Shown here piece after piece: positions 16,525 through 25,487 of a stretch of DNA of 64,000 nt; position 1 is the stretch's first letter; the number at the start of each line of letters is the position of its first letter. Both the position numbers and the translations under genes were made by a program. Below the pieces are notes generated by a model. The model searched no databases and had not been told where the DNA came from. It was given only the letters and a program-made list of their open reading frames with translations. This DNA comes from Pseudomonas paraeruginosa PA7 (GTDB taxonomy: Bacteria > Pseudomonadota > Gammaproteobacteria > Pseudomonadales > Pseudomonadaceae), in NCBI RefSeq assembly GCF_000017205.1, contig NC_009656.1, positions 372,001-436,000 of the forward strand, in the 5' to 3' direction.

Positions 16525-17496
16525 ATGGACGATCTACCCAGCATTCCCGAAGACCCCCAGGAGGCCGCGCTGGCCCTGTTGCACAGCCGCGCCGAAGTGG
16601 CCCGGCTGAAGGAGCGCGAGCAACTTTTCAGCGCGCTGTTGGCCAGCGTCAATTCGGTACTCTGGGCCTACGACTGGCAGAACCGGCGAATGGTCTACGT
16701 CAGCCCCGCCTACGAGAAAATCTTTGGCCGTTCCGCGGCGCTGCTGCTGGCGGACTACGAGGAATGGCGCAACAGCATCTACCCGGACGACCTCGACTAT
16801 GCCGACAGCAGCCTGCGCCAGGTGCTCGAGCGCGGCGCCGTGGAGCAGCGCGAATACCGCATCGTGCGCGGCGACGGCGAGGTCCGCTGGCTCAACGACA
16901 AGTGCTTCGTCAGCCGCCAGGGCGAGGCGGGACTGCCGCTGATGGTGGTCGGCATCGCCGAGGACATCACCGACAAGAAGCGCATGGAGAGCGAGCTGCA
17001 ACGGCTGGCCACCACCGACGTGCTGACCCAGAGCAGCAACCGTCGCTACTTCTTCGACAGTGCCGAGGCGGCCTTCAAGGAGTGTCGCCGCGAGGGGATA
17101 CCGTTGGCGTTCCTGCTGCTGGATGTCGATGACTTCAAGAAGATCAACGACCGCTTCGGCCACCAGGTCGGCGACCAGGTCCTCCAGCGTATCGCCCAGA
17201 GCGGCAGCGCCGCGCTGCGCCGTGGCGACCTGTTCGGGCGGATCGGCGGCGAGGAGTTCGCCGTGCTGCTGCCCGGCTGCGATGAGCAGACCGCGCGACA
17301 GATCGGTGAACGCCTGCAGCGCGAGGTGCAACGCCTGCGCTTCCAGGAGGGCGAGCACAGCTTCGGGATCACCGTCAGCCAGGGCCTGACGGTCCTCCAG
17401 GCCGATGACGAGGGGCTCGGCGCCCTCTACAGCCGGGCCGACGCCGCGATGTACTCGGCCAAGCGCCAGGGCAAGGACTGCATCGTGGTGGGCTGA
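16525..17496 (+). CDS. PAS-GGDEF diguanylate cyclase
   Basis: A 323-aa soluble protein with a short N-terminal coiled region, a PAS/PAC domain (about 40-160, with WAYDWQNRRMVYVSPAYEKIFG and PAC segment EYRIVRGDGEVRWLND) and a GGDEF domain (about 165-320). The active-site motif is GGEEF, a catalytically competent variant, in GRIGGEEFAVLLPG. No transmembrane segment is seen. The start at 16525-16527 matches the length I recall for PA0290. Expected to make cyclic-di-GMP on a PAS-sensed cue. Confidence 0.9.
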   Translation: MDDLPSIPEDPQEAALALLHSRAEVARLKEREQLFSALLASVNSVLWAYDWQNRRMVYVSPAYEKIFGRSAALLLADYEEWRNSIYPDDLDYADSSLRQVLERGAVEQREYRIVRGDGEVRWLNDKCFVSRQGEAGLPLMVVGIAEDITDKKRMESELQRLATTDVLTQSSNRRYFFDSAEAAFKECRREGIPLAFLLLDVDDFKKINDRFGHQVGDQVLQRIAQSGSAALRRGDLFGRIGGEEFAVLLPGCDEQTARQIGERLQREVQRLRFQEGEHSFGITVSQGLTVLQADDEGLGALYSRADAAMYSAKRQGKDCIVVG

Positions 17497-18108
17497 GCAG
17501 CGGGCAAACGTTTCCGTTTTGTCGACAGGACCACGGAATACCTCTTTGGGGAGGCGACCGGAAGTCGGCGCTGCGGTAGAATATTCCTTAAAGCTATTAA
17601 ATGTGAATAATTAATTCTTTTTAGGTTTATTGCGAATATTTTACTGTTTATTACCTACGCGCTATAAAGCGAGGGAAATAACGACTTCTGAAACTTGGCG
17701 GTAACTCGCCAGAAAGAAAGCTGTAATAGGCGGTTTTCTGCCGATACCCTTCGGCCCCGTCAGCCGGGAGAAGGGCAGGAAGCCCGAGAGGACGCGAAGG
17801 CGGAGCCTGATGGAAAGATTGGCTTACAAATTGCCTTCACTGGCGGTGGGTCGAGACACCCGCCGCACAATAACAAGACACGAGTACGCCCATGCACACG
17901 CTTCCGTTCGCTGCCTTCCTGCCTGCTTGCCTGCCCCGTCGTTCCATCGCCGCGGGTTGCGCCGTTTCCTGATCCATCGAATACCGAGTTTCGCGCGCGC
18001 CATCTTCCGGGATGGTACGGCGCTCAGTGTTTCAACGACCGGTCGGGCCCACGCGATCCACCTCCCCCGACCGGAAGACAATTAGCAATACCAATGGGGA
18101 AAAGACCA
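17497..18108. promoter_or_regulatory. Long upstream region of oprE, no gene seen
   Basis: A 612-bp gap between the diguanylate cyclase gene and oprE. It includes an A+T-rich block (about 17580-17690) unlike the flanking coding DNA, then GC-rich sequence. Short frames here look like Arg-rich readings of non-coding DNA. oprE is known as an anaerobically induced porin, so promoter and activator sites are expected in this block; I could not identify a convincing ANR or sigma-54 site by eye. Confidence 0.5.
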
Positions 18109-19491
18109 ATGAAGAGTCGCAAGATCAACAAGTCACGACTGGCTCTGGCCATCACCGCCGGTACCCTCGGTGCCCTGGCGCAGCAGGCGGTCGCCGCCGG
18201 TTTCATCGAGGACAGCAAGGCATCGCTGACCCTGCGCAACTTCTACATCAACACCGACAACCGCAATGGCAGCGCCTCGCCGAGCAAGCAGGAAGAGTGG
18301 GGCCAGGGCTTCATCCTGAATTACCAGTCGGGCTTCACCCAGGGCACCGTCGGCTTCGGCGTCGACGCGCTGGGCCTGCTCGGCGTGCGCCTGGACGGCG
18401 GCGGCCGTGCCGGCAAGAACGGCCTGGACCGGCAGCCGGGCACCGTGTTCCCGCTGGAAAGCGACGGCGAGCCGGTGCACGACTTCGCCAGCCTGGGCCT
18501 GACCGCCAAGGCCAAGGTGTCCAACACCGAGTTCCGCTATGGCACCCTGCAGCCGAAGCTGCCGGTGGTCACCTACAACGATGGCCGCCTGCTGCCGGTC
18601 ACCTTCGAGGGTGGCCAGGTCACCTCGACCGACCTCAAGGACTTCACCCTGGTCGCCGGCCAACTGGAGCATTCCAAGGGCCGCAACTCCACCGACAATC
18701 GCAGCCTGAGCATCGCCGGCGCCAACGGCAGCAGCGCCAGTTCGCGCGACAGCAACAAGTTCTACTACGCGGGTGGCGACTACAAGGTCAACAAGGACCT
18801 GACCCTGCAGTACTACTACGGCAACCTGGACGACTTCTACAAGCAGCACTTCCTCGGCCTGATCCATAACTGGCAGATCGGCCCGGGCGTCCTGAAGACC
18901 GACCTGCGCGCCTTCGACAGCAGCTCCGACGGCAAGAACGGCAGCCGTTCCGGCCGTGCCGACGGCTATGTCAGCAGCGGCTACTACGGCAGCGGCGTGA
19001 CCAAGGGCGAAGTCGACAACCGCGCCTTCAGCGGTCTCTTCACCTATACCGTCAGCGGCCACAGCATCGGCGCCGGCTACCAGATCCTCAACGGCGACAG
19101 CGACTTCCCGTTCCTGAACCGTGGCGATGGCGAAGGTTCCACCGCGTACCTGATCACCGACGTGCAGATCGGCAAGTTCCAGCGTGCCGGCGAGCGCACC
19201 TGGCAGGTCCGCTACGGCTACGACTTCGCTACCGTCGGCGTGCCGGGCCTGACCTTCAACACCATTTACCTGAGCGGCGACAAGATCAAGACCGCGCGCG
19301 GCGACCAGAGCGAGTGGGAACGCGATATCTCCCTGGCCTACGTGATCCCGGACGGCACCTTCAAGGGCCTGGGCTTCACCTGGAAGAACGCCTCCTTCCG
19401 CAGCGGCCTGCCGGCCGCCGGTTCGAGCAACAACCAGCGCGACCAGGACGAGAACCGCCTGATCGTCAGCTACACCCTGCCGCTGCTGTAA
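18109..19491 (+). CDS. oprE: OprD-family outer-membrane porin OprE
   Basis: A 460-aa outer-membrane channel of the OccD/OccK (OprD) superfamily. The signal peptide is MKSRKINKSR plus a hydrophobic core, cleaved after VAA before GFIEDSKASLTLRNFY, a typical OprD-family mature start. The remainder is beta-barrel with alternating aromatic and glycine residues and ends ENRLIVSYTLPLL. I chose the ATG at 18109-18111, preceded by GGGGAAAAG, over an ATG five codons upstream. The length equals the one I recall for OprE. Confidence 0.93.
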   Translation: MKSRKINKSRLALAITAGTLGALAQQAVAAGFIEDSKASLTLRNFYINTDNRNGSASPSKQEEWGQGFILNYQSGFTQGTVGFGVDALGLLGVRLDGGGRAGKNGLDRQPGTVFPLESDGEPVHDFASLGLTAKAKVSNTEFRYGTLQPKLPVVTYNDGRLLPVTFEGGQVTSTDLKDFTLVAGQLEHSKGRNSTDNRSLSIAGANGSSASSRDSNKFYYAGGDYKVNKDLTLQYYYGNLDDFYKQHFLGLIHNWQIGPGVLKTDLRAFDSSSDGKNGSRSGRADGYVSSGYYGSGVTKGEVDNRAFSGLFTYTVSGHSIGAGYQILNGDSDFPFLNRGDGEGSTAYLITDVQIGKFQRAGERTWQVRYGYDFATVGVPGLTFNTIYLSGDKIKTARGDQSEWERDISLAYVIPDGTFKGLGFTWKNASFRSGLPAAGSSNNQRDQDENRLIVSYTLPLL

Positions 19492-19507
19492 GCGCCGGCC
19501 GGGCACG

Positions 19508-19545
19508 AAAAAGCCCGCATCCTCCCGGGGGGACGCGGGCTTTTT
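19508..19545 (+). terminator. Terminator after oprE (usable from both sides)
   Basis: AAAAAGCCCGC (19508-19518) and GCGGGCTTTTT (19535-19545) flank a 16-base loop. It lies between the convergent oprE and aguA genes and has A- and T-runs suited to both directions. Confidence 0.85.
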
Positions 19546-19581
19546 CGTTCGGGACACCACCCGGCGTTGCGGGCCGGCCCG

Positions 19582-20688
19582 TCAGGCCTTGCGTGGCGCC
19601 GGTTGCTGCTGGGTGATGCAATGGATGTTGCCGCCGCCGAGGAGGATCTCGCGGCCCGGCACCATCACCACCTCGTGCTCGGGGAACACGCGCTGGAGGA
19701 TTGCCCTGGCCTCGGCGTCCTTCGGATCGTCGAAGCTCGGCGCGACGATGCCGCCGTTGACGATGAGGAAGTTCACGTAGGAACCGGCCAGGCGGATCGA
19801 CGGATCGCGCGGCTGGCTGCCCTCGACGATGTCCACCCCGTCGCACTCTTCCTGGGTCGCGTACAGCGGGCCGGGAATCGGCATCTTGTGCACCACCAGC
19901 TTGCGGCCCTTGGCGTCGCGGCTTTCTTCCAGGATACGGAGTGCGGCCTGGCAGCGCAGGTAGTTCGGGTCGTCCTGGTCGTCGGTCCAGGCCAGTAGCA
20001 CCTCGCCGGGACGCACGTAGCAGCAGAAGTTGTCGACGTGGCCGTCGGTCTCGTCGTTGTACAGGCCGTTGGGCAGCCAGATGATGCTGTCCACCGCGAG
20101 GTGGTCGCGAAGGATCCCTTCGATCTCCGCCTGGCTCAGGTGCGGGTTGCGGTTGTGGTTGAGCAGGCATTCCTCGGTGGTGATCAGGGTGCCTTCGCCG
20201 TCGACATGGATCGAGCCGCCCTCGAGGACGAAGTCGTCGGTGCGGTAGCGGGCGCGCCGCTCGATCTCGAGGATCTTACGCGCCACCTGGTCGTCGCGCT
20301 GCCAGGGGAAATACAGGCCGCCTTCGAAGCCGCCCCAGGCATTGAAGCCCCAGTCGACGCCGCGTACATCGCCCTGGTCGTCGATGACGAAGGTCGGTCC
20401 GGTATCGCGGACCCAGGCGTCGTCGGTGCTGATCTCCACCACGCGGATGTTGGTGTCGTCGAGGCGCGCGCGGGCATTCTCGTATTGCGCGGCGCTGGCG
20501 CAGACGGTGACCGGTTCGAAGCGGGCGATGGCCTTGGCCACCGCGGTGAAGGCCGCCTGCGCCGGCTTGCCGCCGTTGCGCCAGTTGTCCGGACGCTCCG
20601 GCCAGACCATCCAGGTCTGCTCGTGGGGTTCCCATTCGGCGGGCATGCGGAAGCCGTCGGCGCGTGGGGTGCTGGTCGGATTGCTCAT
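19582..20688 (-). CDS. aguA: Agmatine deiminase AguA
   Basis: A 368-aa enzyme converting agmatine to N-carbamoylputrescine and ammonia. Guanidino-modifying (PPAD-fold) landmarks: the N-terminal [36 protein letters not shown] and the catalytic Cys in [11 protein letters not shown] near the C-terminus. It is the second gene of the aguBA unit, 61 bp after aguB on the minus strand. Length and motifs are normal. Confidence 0.96.
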
Positions 20689-20749
20689 CGCTGCTCCTGA
20701 AATCGTTGCTATGCGCGGCGGACGCCGGCGCGGATCGTTTTCCGAGTCC

Positions 20750-21628
20750 TCAGGACTCCAGCGAACCGTCCAGGGTCTTCAACGGACCGTAGAGGTTCGG
20801 CCGGCGGTCGCGGAACACGCCCCAGGCACTGCGGGTGCGCTCCAGCGCATCGAGGTCGAAGGTGTGGACAAGGATACCTTCCTCGGTGCGGTTCAGCTCC
20901 TCGACTTTCTCGCCGAACGGGTCGGCGATGAACGAAGAACCATAGAAGGTGATGTCGTAGCCGTCCTGCTCCTCGCGGCCGATGCGGTTGGAAGCCACCA
21001 GCGGCATCAGGTTGGCCCCGGCATGGCCCTGCTGCACGCGCTGCCAGTGATCGCGCGAGCTGATGCTGGCGTCGTGCGGCTCGCTACCGATGGCGGTCGG
21101 GTAGAACAGGAGTTCCGCGCCGAGCAGCGCCATGCTGCGCGCCGATTCGGGGAACCACTGGTCCCAGCAGATACCGACGCCGATCCGGGCGTAGCGGGTC
21201 TGCCAGACCTTGAAGCCGGTGTCGCCCGGATTGAAGTAGTACTTCTCGTGGTAGCCCGGGCCGTCCGGGATGTGGCTCTTGCGGTAGATTCCCAGATTGC
21301 TGCCATCGGCGTCGATGATCGCGATGCTGTTGAAGCGGGCGCGCCCTGCACGTTCGAAGAAGCTGATCGGCAGCACTACCTGCAATTCCCGGGCGAGGGC
21401 CTGGAAGTGGGCGATGGCGGCATTCTCCTCGACGGTGGTGGCCAGCTGCAGGTAGTCCGGGTTCGGCTTCTGGCAGAAGTACGGGGTCTCGAACAGTTCC
21501 TGGATCAGGATGATCTGCGCACCCCTGGCGGCGGCCTGGCGCACCAGTTTCTCGGCGCGGGCGATGTTCGCCGGGCGATCCCAGGAGCAGGCCATCTGGG
21601 TGGCGGCGACGGTGACGTTGCGGGACAT
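20750..21628 (-). CDS. aguB: N-carbamoylputrescine amidohydrolase AguB
   Basis: A 292-aa nitrilase-superfamily enzyme that hydrolyses N-carbamoylputrescine to putrescine, carbon dioxide and ammonia. The Glu-Lys-Cys triad is in [22 protein letters not shown] and [12 protein letters not shown]. With AguA it forms the two-step agmatine route into the polyamine pathway encoded farther right. It is first in the aguBA operon, behind the putative operators at 21742-21816. Confidence 0.96.
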
Positions 21629-21741
21629 GGAACACCTCGTGTGCTGGCTCGGTTGGCTGCCGGGCTTGGTGGCGGCCGGTTGCGGGTCGGGCGGGCGGCA
21701 ACGGGGTGTCGCGCCCGTTCGAGGAACGGGCGGATTTATAT

Positions 21742-21816
21742 CCGATAAAAATCGGCTAGTGAAGCGGTTTTTTCAAATAAATAAGGTTTTATATTGATTT
21801 TAATCGGATAAAAATC
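21742..21816. promoter_or_regulatory. AguR-type operator candidates between aguR and aguB
   Basis: Two related dyads occur in this A+T-rich gap. Site one is CCGAT-AAAA-ATCGG (21742-21755). Site two has arms GATTTTAATC (21796-21805) and GATAAAAATC (21807-21816) around one base, 9 of 10 complementary. Both contain ATCGGAT or its complement with adjacent A/T runs. AguR represses aguBA and is released by agmatine or carbamoylputrescine, so these are natural candidates. Confidence 0.55.
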
Positions 21817-21819
21817 TGT

Positions 21820-22455
21820 TTAAGGTTCACTGCGTTTTTCCAGAAAAGGCGGCAGGTACAGGCCCAGGTAGGCGTCGAAAACCCGCATGCCTTCTTCCGC
21901 CAGGCGCGCGTCGATGGTCCCGTGACGCTGTACCGACAACGCGTAGACGCGATCGCCGAGTTCCATGGCCAGGCTGAAGATCTCGATATCGGTCGGCAGC
22001 GGTGGCAGCAGGAAATGCCGTTCGAACAGGGCGCGCATGGCCTGGCCGAGTTGCACGTCGTGCTGGCGATCGGCCTGGGTGACTTCGGCCAGGCCGTGGC
22101 TGGCGAGAATCAGCTGGCGGGCCGCCGCGTCGCGGGCATAGACCGCTAGCATGCGCTCCTCGACGATCCGCGACAGGTCGCGCCAGCAGCGCAGGCCGGC
22201 GTGATCCACCGGCCGTTCGAGGCAGGCGCGGAAGGCGGCGTGGACCTCGCCGGTCAGCCCCTGGAGCAGGGCCGGCACGCTGGGGAAGAAGTGGTAGACC
22301 GACGACGGCGGCATTTCCGCGCGTTCGGCCACGCTGTAGATGGACAGGCCGCCGATGCCTTCGTCGGCGAGCAGGCCGCGGGCGGCATCGAGGATCGCGG
22401 CGATCCGGGCCTGGCTGCTGGCGCGGGGCTTGCGGGTGGGCGAGGTGGGCTGCAT
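21820..22455 (-). CDS. aguR: TetR-family repressor AguR
   Basis: A 211-aa TetR-type regulator. The DNA-binding domain spans about residues 15-62 (RIAAILDAARGLLADEGIGGLSIYSVAERAEMPPSSVYHFFPS, recognition helix SSVYHFF), with a ligand-binding domain after. I placed the start at 22453-22455 (MQPTSP), preceded by CGGAG; an in-frame extension of 14 codons is possible. It lies upstream of aguBA on the same strand and, by synteny, represses it in the absence of agmatine. Confidence 0.9.
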   Translation of the reverse strand: MQPTSPTRKPRASSQARIAAILDAARGLLADEGIGGLSIYSVAERAEMPPSSVYHFFPSVPALLQGLTGEVHAAFRACLERPVDHAGLRCWRDLSRIVEERMLAVYARDAAARQLILASHGLAEVTQADRQHDVQLGQAMRALFERHFLLPPLPTDIEIFSLAMELGDRVYALSVQRHGTIDARLAEEGMRVFDAYLGLYLPPFLEKRSEP

Positions 22456-22515
22456 GGCGGGTCTCCGGGCGTGAGCGGCTATTGGACGCCAGCTCACGCG
22501 GCCGGGGCAAGCCGC

Positions 22516-23577
22516 TCAGTGGGCGGCGTCGCGGAATGCCTGCCAGATTTCTCCGAGCACCGGCTGGAGCTTCTCCGGCGGCGTTTCCAGGGCGAACAGG
22601 CGGCGGCTGGTGTCGCGGTCCGGGTACAGGCCCGGTTGCTGGCGCAGGGCGGGATCGAGGAAGCCGGCGGCGTCGGCGTTGCCGCTGGGATAGAGGGTGG
22701 CGGCGGTGATCTGCGCGGCGACCTGCGGCTGCATCAGGTAGTCGATGAAGCGCAGCGCCTGCTGCGGATGCTGGGCGCTGGCGGGGATCACCAGGTTGTC
22801 GATGAACAGCACCGAGCCCTCCTGCGGCACCGTGAAGCTCACCGGCTGGCCGGCCTTGGCCGCGCGCAGGGCATCGCCGACCCAGGCCATCGCCACGCAG
22901 AGCCTGCCGCCCTCGAGATCGGCGATGTAGCGTTCGCTGTCGACGTAGCGCAGGTTCGGCCGCAGCCCGTGCAGCGCATCGGCGGCGCGGCGTACCTGGC
23001 TCGGCGCGGTGCGACCGAGGTTGCGCCCCTGGTAGTTGAGGAGGATCGCCAGGGTTTCGTCCGGGGCGTCCAGCAGGCTGATGCCGCAGCTCTTCAGGCG
23101 CTGGCTCTGGCTGGCGTCGAACAGCAGGCTCCAGCTGTCGGGCAGCGGCCCGCCATAGGCGGCTTCGGCCTGCGGGGTATTGATCGCCAGGCCGACGGCA
23201 CCCCATAGATAGGGTATGGCGTGGCGGTTGTCGGGGTCGACCGCGGCCAGCTTGCTCAGCAACTGGCGGTCGAGGTGGCTGCGGTTGGGCAGCCGGGCGA
23301 AGTCCAGCGGTCGCAGCAGGTTGTCCTTCAGCAGGGCCGGCAGGGTGTCGTGGGAGGGCACGGCGACGTCGATCGGCTCGCCGCTGCGCAACGCCCTGTC
23401 CAGTTCCTCGGCGGTGGCGAAGGTGTGGTACTCGACGCGGATGCCGGTGTCCTTCTGGAAGGCCTCGAGCACCTGCGGGTCGATGTAGTCGTTCCAGTTG
23501 TAGACGCGCAGGGTTTCCTCGGCCTGGGCCAGCCAGGGCGCGAAAGCGAGGAACAGCAGGACGGAAAGGCGGGGCAT
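22516..23577 (-). CDS. Periplasmic polyamine-type binding protein
   Basis: A 353-aa solute-binding protein with a signal peptide (MPRLSVLLFLAFAPWLAQA) and the PotF/PotD start ETLRVYNWNDYIDPQVLEAF. It resembles SpuD and SpuE in layout but is more divergent. It has no adjacent permease or ATPase of its own, so it may feed SpuFGH or another system, or sense ligand; both are inference. It lies between aguR and spuI and corresponds, from memory, to PA0295. Confidence 0.87.
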   Translation of the reverse strand: MPRLSVLLFLAFAPWLAQAEETLRVYNWNDYIDPQVLEAFQKDTGIRVEYHTFATAEELDRALRSGEPIDVAVPSHDTLPALLKDNLLRPLDFARLPNRSHLDRQLLSKLAAVDPDNRHAIPYLWGAVGLAINTPQAEAAYGGPLPDSWSLLFDASQSQRLKSCGISLLDAPDETLAILLNYQGRNLGRTAPSQVRRAADALHGLRPNLRYVDSERYIADLEGGRLCVAMAWVGDALRAAKAGQPVSFTVPQEGSVLFIDNLVIPASAQHPQQALRFIDYLMQPQVAAQITAATLYPSGNADAAGFLDPALRQQPGLYPDRDTSRRLFALETPPEKLQPVLGEIWQAFRDAAH

Positions 23578-23722
23578 GGGGTCTTCTCGCTGGACGGAAC
23601 GGAGCGGACGATGGTGCCGCAGCCGGAAGGTCGCGGCATTGATGCAGGCCAGCCTCGAGTCTGGCGGGAGGCGTGGCGGCAGGCTGTGCCGTGGCGCACA
23701 TTTCCCGGTTGCGAGAAAAGGA

Positions 23723-23781
23723 CCGGGGCGGTTTCCCAGACACAGACGCCCCCGCGTTGAGTGTCTGCGAAACCGCCCCGG
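23723..23781 (-). terminator. Large hairpin terminator after spuI
   Basis: Two 21-base arms, 20 of 21 complementary (23723-23743 and 23761-23781; core CCGGGGCGGTTTC), flank a 17-base loop. On the minus strand it is followed by TCCTTTTCTC. It lies in the 255-bp gap after the spuI stop and before the PA0295-like start. Confidence 0.7.
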
Positions 23782-23832
23782 ATTTCGCTGCGTACGGCGC
23801 CGGCCCGGGGCCGGCGCGCCGATACCGCTACC

Positions 23833-25209
23833 TCAGACGGTATGCAGGTACCAGTTGTACTCGAGGTCGGAGATCGAGTGCTCGAACTCCTCCAGCTCGC
23901 TTTCCTTGCAGGCGACGAAGATGTCGATGTACTTCGGGTCGATGTACTTCGCCATGATCTCGCTTTCGTCCAGCTCGCGCAGGGCGTCGCGCAGGTTGTT
24001 CGGCAGGCTCGGCTCCATCTGCTCGTAGGAGTTGCCTTCGATCGGCGCGCCCGGCTCGACCTTGTTGCTCAGCCCGTGGTGGACCCCGGCCAGCACCGCT
24101 GCCAGCAGCAGGTAGGGGTTGGCGTCGGCGCCCGCCACGCGGTGCTCCAGGCGCACCGCGTCCGGGCTGCCGGTGGGCACGCGCAGGGCCACGGTGCGGT
24201 TGTCCAGGCCCCAGCTCGGCGCGTTCGGCACGTAGAACTGCGAACCGAAGCGGCGGTAGGAGTTGACGTTGGGGCAGAGGAAGGCCATGGAGGCCGGTAG
24301 GGTCTCGAGCACACCGCCGATCGCATGGCGCAATGCGGCGTTCTGCTCGGGATCCTCGCTGGTGAAGATGTTGTTGCCGTGCTTGTCGAGCAGCGAGATG
24401 TGCACGTGCAGTCCGTTCCCGGCCTGGCCCGGATAGGGCTTGGCCATGAAGGTGGTGTCCATCTCGTGGTCGTAGGCGATGTTCTTGACCAGGCGCTTGA
24501 GCAGCACCGCGTGGTCGCAGGCCTTGAGGGCATCGTTGACGTGGTTGAGGTTGACCTCGAACTGCGCCGGAGCGGATTCGGCGACGATGGCGTCGGCCGG
24601 GATGCCCTGGGCGCGGGCGCCGTCGATGATGTCCTGAAGGCACTCGACGTATTCGTCGAGGTCGTCGATGGAATACACCTGCACCGACTGCGGACGCTTG
24701 CCGGAGATCGGCGAGCGCGGCGGCTGCGGCCGGCCGTTCACGTTCTCCTGGTCGATCAGGTAGAACTCCAGTTCGAAGGCGGCGACGATGGTCAGTTCCA
24801 TCTCGGTGAATTTCTCCACCACCTGGCGCAGGACTTCGCGGGGATCGGCGAAGAAGGGCTCGCCTTCCAGCTCATGCATGGTCATCAGCAGTTGCGCGGT
24901 GGGGCGCTTCTGCCAGGGCTCCATGGAGAGGGTGCCGGGGATCGGATAGCAGATCCGGTCGGCGTCGCCGATGTCGAGACCCAGGCCGGTGCTCTCCACG
25001 GTGGAGCCGGTGATGTCGAGGGCGAACAGGGAAGCGGGGAGATTGATACCTTTCTCGAAGACTTTGTTCAGACTGTTGCGTTCGATCCGCTTGCCGCGAA
25101 CCACGCCATTCATGTCTGCAATAAGAAGGTCGACGAACTGGACCTCGGGATGTTCCTTGAGGAACTCGCTCGGTTCAGTGAGCTGAACGGCACGCTGGGG
25201 TACCGACAT
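23833..25209 (-). CDS. spuI: Gamma-glutamylpolyamine synthetase SpuI
   Basis: A 458-aa glutamine-synthetase-fold ligase that attaches glutamate to polyamines using ATP (also called PauA1), starting the gamma-glutamylation route. Landmarks: the beta-grasp N-terminal domain with DLLIADMNGVVRGKRI, metal-site AAFELEFYLI, GNGLHVHISL, the ATP loop PNVNSYRRFGSQFY and NRTVALRVP. It is divergent from spuABCDEFGH. spuB (26281-27639) is its paralogue in the same pathway. Confidence 0.93.
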   Translation of the reverse strand: MSVPQRAVQLTEPSEFLKEHPEVQFVDLLIADMNGVVRGKRIERNSLNKVFEKGINLPASLFALDITGSTVESTGLGLDIGDADRICYPIPGTLSMEPWQKRPTAQLLMTMHELEGEPFFADPREVLRQVVEKFTEMELTIVAAFELEFYLIDQENVNGRPQPPRSPISGKRPQSVQVYSIDDLDEYVECLQDIIDGARAQGIPADAIVAESAPAQFEVNLNHVNDALKACDHAVLLKRLVKNIAYDHEMDTTFMAKPYPGQAGNGLHVHISLLDKHGNNIFTSEDPEQNAALRHAIGGVLETLPASMAFLCPNVNSYRRFGSQFYVPNAPSWGLDNRTVALRVPTGSPDAVRLEHRVAGADANPYLLLAAVLAGVHHGLSNKVEPGAPIEGNSYEQMEPSLPNNLRDALRELDESEIMAKYIDPKYIDIFVACKESELEEFEHSISDLEYNWYLHTV

Positions 25210-25398
25210 GATGCAACACCTTTTTTGTTAAAAATTTCAATCATGCGGGGGGTAGGCTATGAGTCAATCCGAAAGCCTGTGGGATGTCAATAGCCGCCAA
25301 AAACGCCCTCTTGTGGGGCGTTGAGGCCGTTTTCAGGGCATTTTCGCCAGGCGAAAAGCCGAAAAAAACCTCGCGTCGAAGGGTGTTCAGGAACGCGT

Positions 25399-25437
25399 GT
25401 TCAATTTTTTACAGGCCTATTGTGTAAAAAAATGAAC
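25399..25437. promoter_or_regulatory. Long palindrome in the spuI-spuA divergent promoter region
   Basis: Fifteen-base arms (25399-25413, GTTCAATTTTTTACA; 25423-25437, TGTAAAAAAATGAAC), 14 of 15 complementary, with a 9-bp spacer, about 50 bp before spuA. The size and symmetry fit a dimeric repressor operator. PauR, which I recall controlling polyamine gamma-glutamylation genes, is the first candidate; this is inference. Confidence 0.6.
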
Positions 25438-25487
25438 AACGCTAAGCTCGGCCAAACCCCATAACATCTACAAACAACGGGTGTCTC

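Noticed and set aside
17695..18108. N-terminal extension of oprE
   Set aside because: The signal peptide begins at 18109 with GGGGAAAAG upstream; the extension is Arg/Pro-rich and hides the signal peptide.
18061..18108. Sigma-54 or ANR site upstream of oprE
   Set aside because: Anaerobic control of oprE made me look for GG-N10-GC and TTGAT-N4-ATCAA patterns, but none was convincing by eye.
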